Assembly (NCBI RefSeq): GCF_900106035.1
Contig: NZ_FNUC01000002.1
Coordinates: forward strand, 290,476 to 354,475
Source: Jiangella alba
GTDB lineage: Bacteria > Actinomycetota > Actinomycetes > Jiangellales > Jiangellaceae
Direction of reading: 5' to 3'
DNA length: 64,000 nt
Made by a program: the position numbers and the translations under genes. The notes beneath the pieces are model-generated. The model worked only from the letters and a program-made list of their open reading frames with translations. It was not told where the DNA came from and did not search any database. Below are positions 56,295 to 64,000 of this stretch, piece after piece; the stretch's first letter is position 1, and every line of letters starts with the position of its first letter.

Positions 56295-57377
56295 TCACTC
56301 CCAACGGAACCAGCGAGCCGCCGCGGCGAGGCCGGCCAGTGCCCAGGCCGCCAGCACGGCGACCGATCCCCACGGCAAACCGGCGCCGTCGGCCAGGACC
56401 GACCGCAGCCCGTCGGCCAGGGCGCCGGTCGGCGTGAGCTCCAGCACCGTCTGCAGGCCGGACGGGAAGCCGGACAACGGGATCACCACGCCGCCCAGCA
56501 CCAGAAGCAACAGATAGACGAGGTTCGCCGCGGCGAGCGTGGCCTCGGCTCGAAGCGTGCCGGCCATCAGCAGGCCGAGCCCGGCGAACGCCAGCGTCCC
56601 GGCGATCAGCAGCACGGCCACGGCCAGCGGCGATCCCGACGGCCGCCAGCCCAGCGCCAGCCCCAGCCCGCCGACCAGCACCACCTGGAACGCCTCGACC
56701 ACCAGCACGGTCAGCGCCTTGGCCAGCAGCAACGTCCAGCGGGGGAGCGGCGACACAGCCAGGCGCTTCAGCGCGCCGTAGCGGCGCTCGTACCCGGTCG
56801 CGATGGCCAGCGACGTGAACGCCGTCGACATCACGCACAGCGCCAGCACGCCCGGCACGAGGAAGTCGACCCGCTGGTAGTCGCCCGTGTCGAACACCGG
56901 CGCGGCGGTCAGCAGCCACAACAGCACGACGGGGATGGCGGCGGTCAGCAGCAGCTGCTCGCCGTTGCGCAGCAGCAGCCGGACCTCGAACAGCGTCTGG
57001 GCCAGCAGCATCCGGCCGACCGGCGCCGCCCCGGGCGCCGGCGCGAACAGCGAGACCCGGGCCGACGCGTCGTCCGGCCGGGGCGCGGGCGAACGGCCGG
57101 GCGACCCGGGGGACCCGGCCGAGGGCGACGACTCGGGGGACCCGTGCGCGGGCGAACGGCCGGGCGACTCGGGCTGGGACCCGGGCGCGGGCGACGACTC
57201 GAACGACTCGGGCTGGGACCCGGGCGCGGGCGACGACTCGGGCTGGGACCCAGGCACGGGCGACGACTCGGACGACTCGGGCGGAGGCCCGGGAGGCCCA
57301 GGCGCGGGCGACGACCCGGAGGACCCGGGCGCGCTTCCCGGCGGCGTCGAGGCGTCGCCGGGCGGGGTGGTGGTCAC
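56295..57377 (-). CDS. ABC-2 type transporter permease with long low-complexity N-terminus
   Basis: 360 residues. Residues ~122-360 are the permease with six membrane helices: MLLAQTLFEVRLLLRNGEQLLLTAAIPVVLLWL, VPGVLALCVMSTAFTSLAIATGYERRYGALKRLAVSPL (the conserved ABC-2 loop), ALTVLVVEAFQVVLVGGLGLALG, and the C-terminal pairs. Residues 1-120 are an unusual Ser/Pro/Gly/Glu-rich tail with PESSPAPGSQ-like repeats, probably cytosolic and disordered. GTG 57377 overlaps the ATPase stop (GTGA), supporting the long form; ATG at residue 123 would give a conventional permease. Export substrate unknown. Confidence 0.85.
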   Translation of the reverse strand: MTTTPPGDASTPPGSAPGSSGSSPAPGPPGPPPESSESSPVPGSQPESSPAPGSQPESFESSPAPGSQPESPGRSPAHGSPESSPSAGSPGSPGRSPAPRPDDASARVSLFAPAPGAAPVGRMLLAQTLFEVRLLLRNGEQLLLTAAIPVVLLWLLTAAPVFDTGDYQRVDFLVPGVLALCVMSTAFTSLAIATGYERRYGALKRLAVSPLPRWTLLLAKALTVLVVEAFQVVLVGGLGLALGWRPSGSPLAVAVLLIAGTLAFAGLGLLMAGTLRAEATLAAANLVYLLLLVLGGVVIPLSGFPSGLQTVLELTPTGALADGLRSVLADGAGLPWGSVAVLAAWALAGLAAAARWFRWE

Positions 57378-58318
57378 GGCGCCGTCCTTCCGGCCGAGGC
57401 TCCGATCAGCTCCAGGTACACGTCCTCCAGCGACCGGTGCCCGACCTGCAGGCCCTCGGCGAGGATGTCGTTCGCCGCGCACCAGGAGGTCAGCGTGGCC
57501 AGCAGGCGCGGATCGACCGGGGCCGTCACCTCGTACGAGCCGGGCGCCACCTCGCGCACCGCGGCGCCGTCCGGCAGCGCCGCCAGCAGCGACCCGACGT
57601 CCAGGCGGGGCGGGCCGCCGAAGCGGATGACGTCGTCGGAGACGCCGCTGGTCAGCTCCTGCGGCGTCCCCTCGGCGAGGACCCGGCCGGCGTCGATGAT
57701 GACGACGTGGTCGGCGAGCCGCTCGGCCTCGTCGATGAGGTGCGTCGTCAGCACGACGGTGACCCCGGCCGCCCGCAGCTCGTCCAGCAACTGCCACGTC
57801 GCGCGGCGGCCCTGCGGGTCCAGCCCGGCGGTCGGCTCGTCGAGGAAGACCAGTTCCGGCCGGCCGACCAGCGCCGCCGCCAGCGCGACCCGCTGCCGCT
57901 CGCCACCGGACAGCCGCCGCAGCGGCGCCCGCCCGCGTGCCAGCGGCTCCAGGCCCAGCCGCGCCACCAGCATCGGGACGTCGAGCGGCGACGCGTGCAG
58001 CTTGGCCAGGTGAGCGAGCAGCTCGACCGGCCGCGCGCCGGGGTAGAAGCCGGCGCCGTCCTGCAGCATGACGCCCACCCGCGGCCGCAGGTCGGCGCCG
58101 TCGCGCCAGGGATCGAGCCCGAGCACGCGGACGGAGCCGGCGTCGGGGCGGCGGAAGCCCTCGCAGATCTCGACGGTCGTCGTCTTGCCGGCGCCGTTCG
58201 GGCCGAGGACGGCGGTGATCGTCCCGGCCGCCACCTGGAAGGACAGCCCGTCGACGGCGGTGACGGCGTTGTAGCGCTTGACCAGAGAGGCGATCTCGAC
58301 GGCCGGCGCTGTGCTCAT
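57374..58318 (-). CDS. ABC transporter ATP-binding protein
   Basis: 314 residues. Walker A GPNGAGKTTT from 39, Q-loop VMLQDGAGFYPG, signature LSGGERQRVALAAALV, Walker B LVFLDEPTAGLDP and switch His in VVLTTHLIDEAERL are all present. The C-terminal ~90 residues (DVIRFGGPPRLDVGSLLAALPDG onward) are the DrrA-like extension of ABC-2 exporters. ATG 58318 fits the family start. Energises the coupled permease for an ABC-2 exporter of drugs, lipids or polymers. In actinobacteria this pair, followed divergently by sufR, is a conserved neighbourhood also near ctaA/ctaB. Confidence 0.93.
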   Translation of the reverse strand: MSTAPAVEIASLVKRYNAVTAVDGLSFQVAAGTITAVLGPNGAGKTTTVEICEGFRRPDAGSVRVLGLDPWRDGADLRPRVGVMLQDGAGFYPGARPVELLAHLAKLHASPLDVPMLVARLGLEPLARGRAPLRRLSGGERQRVALAAALVGRPELVFLDEPTAGLDPQGRRATWQLLDELRAAGVTVVLTTHLIDEAERLADHVVIIDAGRVLAEGTPQELTSGVSDDVIRFGGPPRLDVGSLLAALPDGAAVREVAPGSYEVTAPVDPRLLATLTSWCAANDILAEGLQVGHRSLEDVYLELIGASAGRTAP

Positions 58319-58387
58319 CCCGCGAGTCTCGCACGACCCGCCGGAGCCGCCGACGACCGGTCGAGCCGCCCGCATCCGCGCCAGCCG

Positions 58388-58439
58388 GGCAACCCGGCCC
58401 GGCAACCCGGCCCGGCAACCCGGCCCGGCAACCCGGCCC
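58388..58439. repeat. Short 13-bp tandem repeat
   Basis: GGCAACCCGGCCC repeated four times with exact 13-bp period (58388, 58401, 58414, 58427), with two diverged copies after it, between the ABC ATPase start and the suf promoter region. Confidence 0.8.
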
Positions 58440-58495
58440 CGGGCAAGCCGGCCCGGCAACCCGGACCGAAGCCCCACCCGCACCCCCGAGAACCA

Positions 58496-58510
58496 AGGTA
58501 AGGCTGACCT
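58496..58510. promoter_or_regulatory. IdeR/DtxR-like iron box upstream of sufR
   Basis: AGGTAAGGCTGACCT fits the palindromic core AGGTNAGNCTNACCT of actinobacterial iron-repressor (DtxR/IdeR/DmdR) boxes. It lies 27 bp before the sufR -35. This suggests iron repression of the suf operon. Recognised from the consensus; binding not shown. Confidence 0.55.
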
Positions 58511-58536
58511 GCGTGATGCATCGCACGATGAGGAGG

Positions 58537-58565
58537 TTGAGTCGGCGAATGAAAAAGAGCACGAT
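58537..58565 (+). promoter_or_regulatory. sufR promoter, leaderless
   Basis: TTGAGT (58537-58542), a 17-nt spacer, CACGAT (58560-58565), then 6 nt to GTG 58572. There is no proper ribosome site, so the transcript most likely starts at the GTG. Confidence 0.55.
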
Positions 58566-58571
58566 GGTGTT

Positions 58572-59303
58572 GTGAAAAACGTGCGCGACGCTACCAGGGC
58601 ACCGGGCGACGAGCCTGGCGTCCAGGAGGCGCATGCGCGCACCCGCGAGCGGGTCGCCCGCTCCATCCTCGAGAACGGCCCGTCGACGGCGGCCGCGTTG
58701 GGCGAGCGCCTGGGGCTGACCCCGGCGGCCGTCCGGCGCCACCTCGACACCCTGCTGGGCGACGGCGTCATCGAGTCCCGCGAAGAGCGAGTCTACGGCC
58801 ACCGCGGCCGGGGCCGCCCGGCGAAGGTGTTCGTGCTGACGCCGGCCGGTCGCGACGCGTTCGAGCAGGCCTATGACGATCTCGCGGTCGGCGCGCTGAA
58901 GTTCCTCGCCGAGACCGGGGGAGAGCAGCTGGTCGCGGAGTTCGCACGTCGCCGGATCGCCGACCTCGAGGAGCGGTACCGCCCTATCATCGAGTCGGTA
59001 CCTCCTGAGCAGCGCGCGGCCGCGCTCGCCGACGCCCTCAGCGCCGACGGGTACGCCGCGTCGGCCCAGGCGTCGCCGGTCACCGGCGAGCAGTTGTGCC
59101 AGCACCACTGCCCGGTGGCGCACGTCGCCGAGCAGTTCCCGCAGTTGTGCGAGGCCGAAACCGAGGCGTTCGCCCGGCTGCTCGACACCCACGTTCAGCG
59201 CATCGCCACCATCGCGCACGGCGAGGGCGTCTGTACCACGCACATCCCCCGGAGCGGTGCCGCCCCGGGACCCGGAGAGAACGAGAGGATCTCCCAGATA
59301 TGA
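58572..59303 (+). CDS. sufR: SufR-like Fe-S sensing transcriptional regulator
   Basis: 243 residues. An N-terminal winged HTH ([39 protein letters not shown], with a wing [15 protein letters not shown]) is followed by a C-terminal sensor region with the conserved cysteines [19 protein letters not shown] and a late GVCTTHIP. These supply ligands for a [4Fe-4S] cluster; holo-SufR represses suf, and loss of the cluster derepresses it. GTG 58572 (VKNVRDAT) matches family N-termini and the promoter spacing. Heads sufR-B-D-C-S; its stop overlaps sufB (ATGA). Confidence 0.93.
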   Translation: MKNVRDATRAPGDEPGVQEAHARTRERVARSILENGPSTAAALGERLGLTPAAVRRHLDTLLGDGVIESREERVYGHRGRGRPAKVFVLTPAGRDAFEQAYDDLAVGALKFLAETGGEQLVAEFARRRIADLEERYRPIIESVPPEQRAAALADALSADGYAASAQASPVTGEQLCQHHCPVAHVAEQFPQLCEAETEAFARLLDTHVQRIATIAHGEGVCTTHIPRSGAAPGPGENERISQI

Positions 59304-60712
59304 CCACCACCGCTCACCCCGAGCTCGAGGGCCTGGGTCGTTACGAGTACGGCTGGGCCGACAGCGACAGCGCCGGCGCCGCCGCGAAGCGCGGGCTGAA
59401 CGAGGACGTGGTCCGTGGGATCTCCGCCCTCAAGAACGAGCCCGAGTGGATGCTCGAGACCCGGCTCAAGGCGCTGCGGCTGTTCGACAAGAAGCCGATG
59501 CCGACGTGGGGCGCCGACCTCTCGACCATCGACTTCGACAACATCAAGTACTTCGTCCGGTCGACGGAGAAGCAGGCGGCCTCGTGGGAGGACCTCCCCG
59601 AGGACATCAAGAACACCTACGACAAGCTCGGCATCCCCGAGGCCGAGAAGCAGCGCCTCGTCGCCGGCGTCGCCGCGCAGTACGAGTCCGAGGTCGTCTA
59701 CCACAAGATCCGTGAGGACCTCGAGGAGCAGGGCGTCATCTTCCTCGACACCGACACCGGCCTCCGGGAGCACCCCGAGCTGTTCAAGGAGTACTTCGCC
59801 TCGGTCATCCCGGCCGGCGACAACAAGTTCTCCGCGCTGAACACCGCGGTGTGGTCCGGCGGCTCGTTCATCTACGTGCCGAAGGGCGTGCACGTCGAGA
59901 TCCCGCTGCAGGCCTACTTCCGCATCAACACCGAGAACATGGGCCAGTTCGAGCGGACGCTGATCATCGCCGACGAGGACTCCTACGTCCACTACGTCGA
60001 GGGCTGCACCGCCCCCATCTACACGTCCGACTCCCTGCACAGCGCGGTCGTCGAGATCGTGGTGAAGAAGGGCGCCCGGGTCCGGTACACGACCATCCAG
60101 AACTGGTCGAACAACGTGTACAACCTGGTGACGAAGCGCGCCACGGCCGCCGAGGGCGCCACCATGGAGTGGATCGACGGCAACATCGGCTCGAAGATCA
60201 CCATGAAGTACCCGGCCATCTACCTCATGGGCGAGCACGCCAAGGGCGAGACGCTGTCGCTGGCGTTCGCCGGCGAGGGCCAGCACCAGGACTCCGGGTC
60301 GAAGATGGTGCACATGGCGCCGAACACGTCCAGCTCCATCGTGTCGAAGTCGGTCGCCCGTGGCGGCGGCCGCACGTCGTACCGCGGCCTGGTGCAGGTC
60401 ATGCCGCGCGCCACCACCAGCGCCAGCACGGTGCGCTGCGACGCGCTGCTGGTCGACACCATCTCGCGGTCCGACACCTACCCGTACGTCGACATCCGCA
60501 ACGACGACGTCTCAATGGGCCACGAGGCCACCGTCTCCAAGGTCAGCGAGGACCAGCTCTTCTACCTGATGAGCCGCGGCCTCACCGAGGAGGAGGCCAT
60601 GGCCATGATCGTGCGCGGCTTCATCGAGCCCATCGCGCGCGAGCTGCCCATGGAGTACGCGCTGGAGCTGAACCGGCTGATCGAGCTGCAGATGGAGGGC
60701 GCGGTCGGCTGA
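59300..60712 (+). CDS. sufB: Fe-S cluster scaffold protein SufB
   Basis: The scaffold subunit of the SufBC2D complex on which clusters form. 470 residues. Family landmarks: [73 protein letters not shown], and a C-terminal [26 protein letters not shown] with the domain that meets SufD. No intein is present, although actinobacterial SufB often has one. ATG 59300 overlaps the sufR stop by 4 bp. Confidence 0.97.
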   Translation: MTTTAHPELEGLGRYEYGWADSDSAGAAAKRGLNEDVVRGISALKNEPEWMLETRLKALRLFDKKPMPTWGADLSTIDFDNIKYFVRSTEKQAASWEDLPEDIKNTYDKLGIPEAEKQRLVAGVAAQYESEVVYHKIREDLEEQGVIFLDTDTGLREHPELFKEYFASVIPAGDNKFSALNTAVWSGGSFIYVPKGVHVEIPLQAYFRINTENMGQFERTLIIADEDSYVHYVEGCTAPIYTSDSLHSAVVEIVVKKGARVRYTTIQNWSNNVYNLVTKRATAAEGATMEWIDGNIGSKITMKYPAIYLMGEHAKGETLSLAFAGEGQHQDSGSKMVHMAPNTSSSIVSKSVARGGGRTSYRGLVQVMPRATTSASTVRCDALLVDTISRSDTYPYVDIRNDDVSMGHEATVSKVSEDQLFYLMSRGLTEEEAMAMIVRGFIEPIARELPMEYALELNRLIELQMEGAVG

Positions 60713-60759
60713 CGCCGCCGCCCGAAGCCAGCAGCCCGAGCCCCCACGAGAGAGAGCAG

Positions 60760-61977
60760 ATGACCACCGACACGGCTCAGCAGGCCCAGCACGGCCTCAC
60801 CGAGCACTCGCACGGCGCCGGCGCGCCCGACCACGGCGGCAGCGCCTTCGACACCGTCGCGTCGTTCGACGTCGCCGACCACGTCGTGCCGCGCGGGCGC
60901 GAAGAGGAGTGGCGCTTCACGCCCATGGCGCGGCTGCGCGGCCTGCACGACGACGCCCCGCTCGACGGCCACGACTACGAGGTCAGCGTCGACGCCGCCG
61001 AACAGGTGGTCGTCGAGACGGTCGAGGCCACCGACCCGCGACGAGGCTCGTCCGGCTACGTGCCGAACGACCGTCCCAGTGCCCGGGCGTGGGCCGAGGC
61101 CGACAAGGTGCTGGCCATCACCATCCCGGCCGACGCGGTCGTCGAGCAGCCGACCATCGTCCGGCTGCGCGGCCTGAGCGCCGAGAAGGCCGCCGCCGGC
61201 CACGTCGTCATCACGGCCGAGCGGTTCAGCCAGTCCGTCGTGGTCCTCGAGCACGAGGGCTCGGCGGCGTTCGCCGACAACGTCGAGATCGTCACCCACG
61301 ACGGCGCCCGGCTCACCCTGGTGAGCCTGCAGGACTGGGCCGACGACGCCATCCACCTGTCGCACCACCACGTCAGCGTGGGCCGCGACTCCGTCGTCAA
61401 GCACGTCGTGGTGAGCTTCGGCGGCGACCTCGTGCGCACGTCGGTCACGCTCGACTACGCCGCGCCCGGCGGCGACGCCGAGCTGCTCGGCCTGTACTTC
61501 GCCGACGCCGGCCAGCACCTCGAGAAGCGCCTGTTCGTCGACCACAACCAGCCCAACTGCCGCAGCAACGTGCTCTACAAGGGCGCGCTGCAGGGCGCGA
61601 AGGCGCACGCGGTGTGGATCGGCAACGTGCTCATCCGGCCGGCCGCCGAGGGCATCAGCACCTACGAGCTCAACCGCAACCTGGTGCTCACCGACGGCGC
61701 CCGCGCCGACTCCGTCCCGAACCTCGAGATCGAGACCGGCGAGATCGAGGGCGCCGGGCACGCCAGCGCCACCGGCCGGTTCGACGACGAGCAGCTGTTC
61801 TACCTGATGGCGCGGGGCATCCCGGCCGACGAGGCGCGCCGGCTGGTCGTGCGCGGCTTCTTCACCGAGCTGATCAACAAGATCGGCGTACCGGAGATCG
61901 CCGAGCGGCTGACCGCCACCGTCGAGCGCGAGCTGGCGCTGGGCGAGGACCTGCCGGCCGCATCGACGACGCACTGA
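60760..61977 (+). CDS. sufD: Fe-S cluster assembly protein SufD
   Basis: SufB paralogue and partner in SufBC2D. 405 residues. After a His/Ala-rich N-terminal tail the protein has GREEEWRFTPMARLRGL, the beta-helix core (VVLEHEGSAAFADNVEIVTHDGARLTLVSLQDW), KRLFVDHNQPNCRSNVLYKGALQGAKAHAVWIGNVLI and the C-terminal DEQLFYLMARGIPADEARRLVVRGFF. ATG 60760 follows AGAGAGAGC. Spacing to sufB is 47 bp, with no separate promoter visible. Confidence 0.96.
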   Translation: MTTDTAQQAQHGLTEHSHGAGAPDHGGSAFDTVASFDVADHVVPRGREEEWRFTPMARLRGLHDDAPLDGHDYEVSVDAAEQVVVETVEATDPRRGSSGYVPNDRPSARAWAEADKVLAITIPADAVVEQPTIVRLRGLSAEKAAAGHVVITAERFSQSVVVLEHEGSAAFADNVEIVTHDGARLTLVSLQDWADDAIHLSHHHVSVGRDSVVKHVVVSFGGDLVRTSVTLDYAAPGGDAELLGLYFADAGQHLEKRLFVDHNQPNCRSNVLYKGALQGAKAHAVWIGNVLIRPAAEGISTYELNRNLVLTDGARADSVPNLEIETGEIEGAGHASATGRFDDEQLFYLMARGIPADEARRLVVRGFFTELINKIGVPEIAERLTATVERELALGEDLPAASTTH

Positions 61978-62006
61978 CCACCGAGAACACCCGAGAGGCA
62001 TCGAGA

Positions 62007-62765
62007 ATGAGCACCCTGGAGATCCGCGACCTGCACGTCTCCGTCGAGACCGAGGCCGGCCCCAAGGAGATCCTCCGCGGCGTCGACCTCACCGTCCAGA
62101 GCGGTCAGACGCACGCCATCATGGGCCCGAACGGGTCCGGCAAGTCCACCCTGGCCTACTCGCTGGCCGGGCACCCGAAGTACACCGTCACCAGCGGTGA
62201 GGTGCTGCTCGACGGCGAGGACGTGCTGGCCATGACGGTCGACGAGCGGGCCCGCGCCGGCCTGTTCCTGGCCATGCAGTACCCGGTCGAGGTGCCGGGC
62301 GTGTCGGTGTCGAACTTCCTGCGCACCGCCAAGACCGCCGTCGACGGCGAGGCGCCGAAGCTGCGCACCTGGGTGAAGGACGTCAAGCAGGCCATGGACC
62401 AGCTGGCCATCGCCGACGACTTCGCCGAGCGCGACCTCAACACCGGCTTCTCCGGCGGTGAGAAGAAGCGCCACGAGATCCTGCAGCTGGAGCTGCTGAA
62501 CCCGAAGTTCGCGGTGCTCGACGAGACCGACTCCGGCCTCGACATCGACGCGCTGCGGGTGGTGTCCGACGGCGTCAACCGCTTCTCCGCGGCCGGCGAC
62601 AAGGGCGTCCTGCTGATCACGCACTACACGCGCATCCTGCGCTACATCAAGCCCGACTTCGTGCACGTCTTCGTCAACGGCCGGGTGGCCGAGGAAGGCG
62701 GCCCGGAGCTGGCGGAGAAGCTGGAGGAGAAGGGCTACGTCGACTACGTCGGCACCCCGGCCTGA
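62007..62765 (+). CDS. sufC: Fe-S cluster assembly ATPase SufC
   Basis: The ABC-type ATPase of the SufBC2D complex; it drives conformational change for cluster assembly, not membrane transport. 252 residues. Walker A MGPNGSGKST, the SufC-specific FLAMQYPVEVPGV segment, signature FSGGEKKRHEILQLELL, Walker B AVLDETDSGLDIDAL and the switch HYTRIL are present. Ends GYVDYVGTPA. ATG 62007 has GAGAGG nearby. Directly after sufD. Confidence 0.97.
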   Translation: MSTLEIRDLHVSVETEAGPKEILRGVDLTVQSGQTHAIMGPNGSGKSTLAYSLAGHPKYTVTSGEVLLDGEDVLAMTVDERARAGLFLAMQYPVEVPGVSVSNFLRTAKTAVDGEAPKLRTWVKDVKQAMDQLAIADDFAERDLNTGFSGGEKKRHEILQLELLNPKFAVLDETDSGLDIDALRVVSDGVNRFSAAGDKGVLLITHYTRILRYIKPDFVHVFVNGRVAEEGGPELAEKLEEKGYVDYVGTPA

Positions 62766-62796
62766 CCCCCGCCCCGCACACACCGGAGGAGTCACC

Positions 62797-64000
62797 GTGA
62801 GCGCACCGCACAGCCCGCTGGACGTGGATCGGGTCCGCAAGGACTTCCCGATCCTCGAACGGCGGCTCGCCGGTGACCACCCGCTGGTCTACCTCGACTC
62901 CGCGAACACCTCGCAGAAGCCGGCCGCCGTCGTCGAGACCCTCGCCGAGCACTACACGCGGCACAACGCCAACGTGGCGCGCGCCGTGCACCAGCTCGGC
63001 GAGGAGTCGACGGCGGCCTACGAGAGCGCCCGCGACAAGCTGGCCGCGCTGATCAAGGCGCCCAGCCGCGACGAGATCATCTTCACCAAGAACGCCTCCG
63101 AGGCGCTCAACCTGGTCGCGCACACGCTGGCCAGCGGCCTGGCCGACGACCCGCGCTACCGCCTGGGGCCCGGCGACGAGATCGTCGTCACCGAGATGGA
63201 GCACCACTCCAACATCGTCCCGTGGCAGCTGGCGGCGAAGCGCACGGGCGCGGCGTTCCGCTGGTTCGGGCTCACCGACGACGGCCGGCTGGACCTCTCG
63301 ACCATCGGCGAGCTGATCAACGAGCGGACGAAAATCGTCTCGCTGGTGCACCAGTCGAACAGCCTGGGCACCGTCAACGACGTCGCGACGGTGGTCGCGC
63401 GGGCCCGCGAGGTGGGCGCGCTCGTCCTGCTCGACGGCTCGCAGTCGGTGCCGCACCAGCCCATCGACGTCACCGAGCTGGGCGTCGACCTCCTCGCGTT
63501 CACCGGCCACAAGATGGTCGGCCCCACGGGCATCGGCGTGCTGTGGGGACGCCGCGAGGTGCTCGACGGGCTGCCGCCGTTCCTGGGCGGCGGCGAGATG
63601 ATCGAGACCGTCGCGATGACGGGCTCGACGTTCGCGCCCATCCCGCACAAGTTCGAGGCCGGCACGCCGCCCATCGCGCAGGCCATCGGCCTGGGCGCGG
63701 CGGTCGACTACCTCACCGGCATCGGCCTCGACCGCATCCACGCGCACGAGCAGGCGCTGACGGCGTACGCGCTCGACAAGCTCAACGCCGTCGACGGCGT
63801 CCGGATCATCGGGCCGAACTCGACGGAGTCGCGCGGCGGCACCGTGTCGTTCGTCGTCGACGGCATCCACCCGCACGACGTCGGCCAGCTGCTCGACGAG
63901 CGGGGCGTCGCCGTGCGCGTCGGGCACCACTGCGCGCGGCCGGTCTGCGTGCGCTACGGAATACCCGCGACCACCCGAGCGTCGTTCTACCTGTACACGA
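62797..64000 (+). CDS. sufS: Cysteine desulfurase SufS (3' end beyond window)
   Basis: A PLP enzyme that takes sulfur from cysteine for the SufB scaffold. It is open from GTG 62797, with GGAGGA six nt upstream, to the window edge (401 codons; the family is ~410-440). LDSANTSQKP opens the fold. PLP-Lys239 lies in FTGHKMVGPTGIG, and the persulfide Cys379 in RVGHHCARPVC. The pre-lysine region TEMEHHSNIVPWQ and VHQSNSLGTVNDV are as expected for group II. Last visible suf gene; the next (sufU/E-like) would be outside the window. Confidence 0.95.
   Translation, partial: MSAPHSPLDVDRVRKDFPILERRLAGDHPLVYLDSANTSQKPAAVVETLAEHYTRHNANVARAVHQLGEESTAAYESARDKLAALIKAPSRDEIIFTKNASEALNLVAHTLASGLADDPRYRLGPGDEIVVTEMEHHSNIVPWQLAAKRTGAAFRWFGLTDDGRLDLSTIGELINERTKIVSLVHQSNSLGTVNDVATVVARAREVGALVLLDGSQSVPHQPIDVTELGVDLLAFTGHKMVGPTGIGVLWGRREVLDGLPPFLGGGEMIETVAMTGSTFAPIPHKFEAGTPPIAQAIGLGAAVDYLTGIGLDRIHAHEQALTAYALDKLNAVDGVRIIGPNSTESRGGTVSFVVDGIHPHDVGQLLDERGVAVRVGHHCARPVCVRYGIPATTRASFYLYT

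Noticed and set aside
58549..58575. Eight-codon mini-ORF (MKKSTMVL) overlapping the sufR start
   Set aside because: It starts before the likely transcription start (the -10 lies inside it), so it would not be on the mRNA.

Overview
The window is a very G+C-rich actinobacterial chromosome segment. GTG and TTG starts are common, 4-bp ATGA/GTGA gene overlaps are frequent, and several starts sit 6-7 nt after a TANNNT-like -10 box, as in leaderless mRNAs. The conserved order uvrC-rapZ-yvcK-whiA, gap-pgk-tpiA-secG-rbpA, pgl-opcA-zwf-pgi-tal-tkt-ctaB and ctaA-ABC-sufRBDCS is the classic actinobacterial block. RbpA, WhiA and OpcA point to the same phylum. Two very large subtilases beside TrmB/LuxR-type regulators, together with the repeat-rich spacers, suggest a Jiangella-like or related soil actinomycete. 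This placement is an inference and no rRNA is present to test it.

Layout. 1-6400: a partial GPP34-family gene divergent from a TetR regulator that appears to start with CTG, coaE fused to a GrpB/UPF0157 domain, an AAA+ ATPase and uvrB. 6400-16630: the accessory part, with two TrmB-LuxR-like regulators and two ~1,250-residue secreted S8 peptidases facing each other across a perfect 20-bp hairpin. 16630-24670: a TerC membrane protein under a yybP-ykoY manganese riboswitch, then DUF4190, MBL-hydrolase, maleylpyruvate-isomerase-like, uvrA, Rieske lipoprotein and TM-helix channel-like genes. 24880-31020: uvrC-rapZ-yvcK-whiA and a PTH2-type gene. 31030-33070: NfeD and flotillin. 33270-37035: gap-pgk-tpiA, secG and rbpA. 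37030-39100: a WYL regulator, a DinB-ankyrin fusion and a small cysteine-rich protein. 39595-47650: a minus-strand pentose-phosphate operon (tkt-tal-pgi-zwf-opcA-pgl). 47850-52700: ctaB, a MerR regulator, two small membrane genes and ctaA. 53490-58320: two PH-domain membrane proteins and an ABC-2 exporter. 58570 to the end: sufR-sufB-sufD-sufC-sufS (cut off), preceded by an iron-repressor-like box.

How it works together. Most genes are central: nucleotide excision repair (uvrA, uvrB, uvrC in three loci), lower glycolysis next to the oxidative and non-oxidative pentose-phosphate pathway, heme O/A synthesis (ctaB, ctaA) for cytochrome oxidase, Fe-S assembly (suf), and envelope or sporulation control (whiA, yvcK, rapZ). 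The spacers are unusually rich in tandem and dispersed repeats: 46-bp x5, 30-bp x~9, 120-bp x3 with nested palindromes, and a hairpin element in three copies. Convergent genes are often separated by long perfect hairpins. The least explained parts are the paired peptidase/regulator cluster and the repeat families. I found no CRISPR array, IS element, prophage or RNA gene other than the riboswitch.
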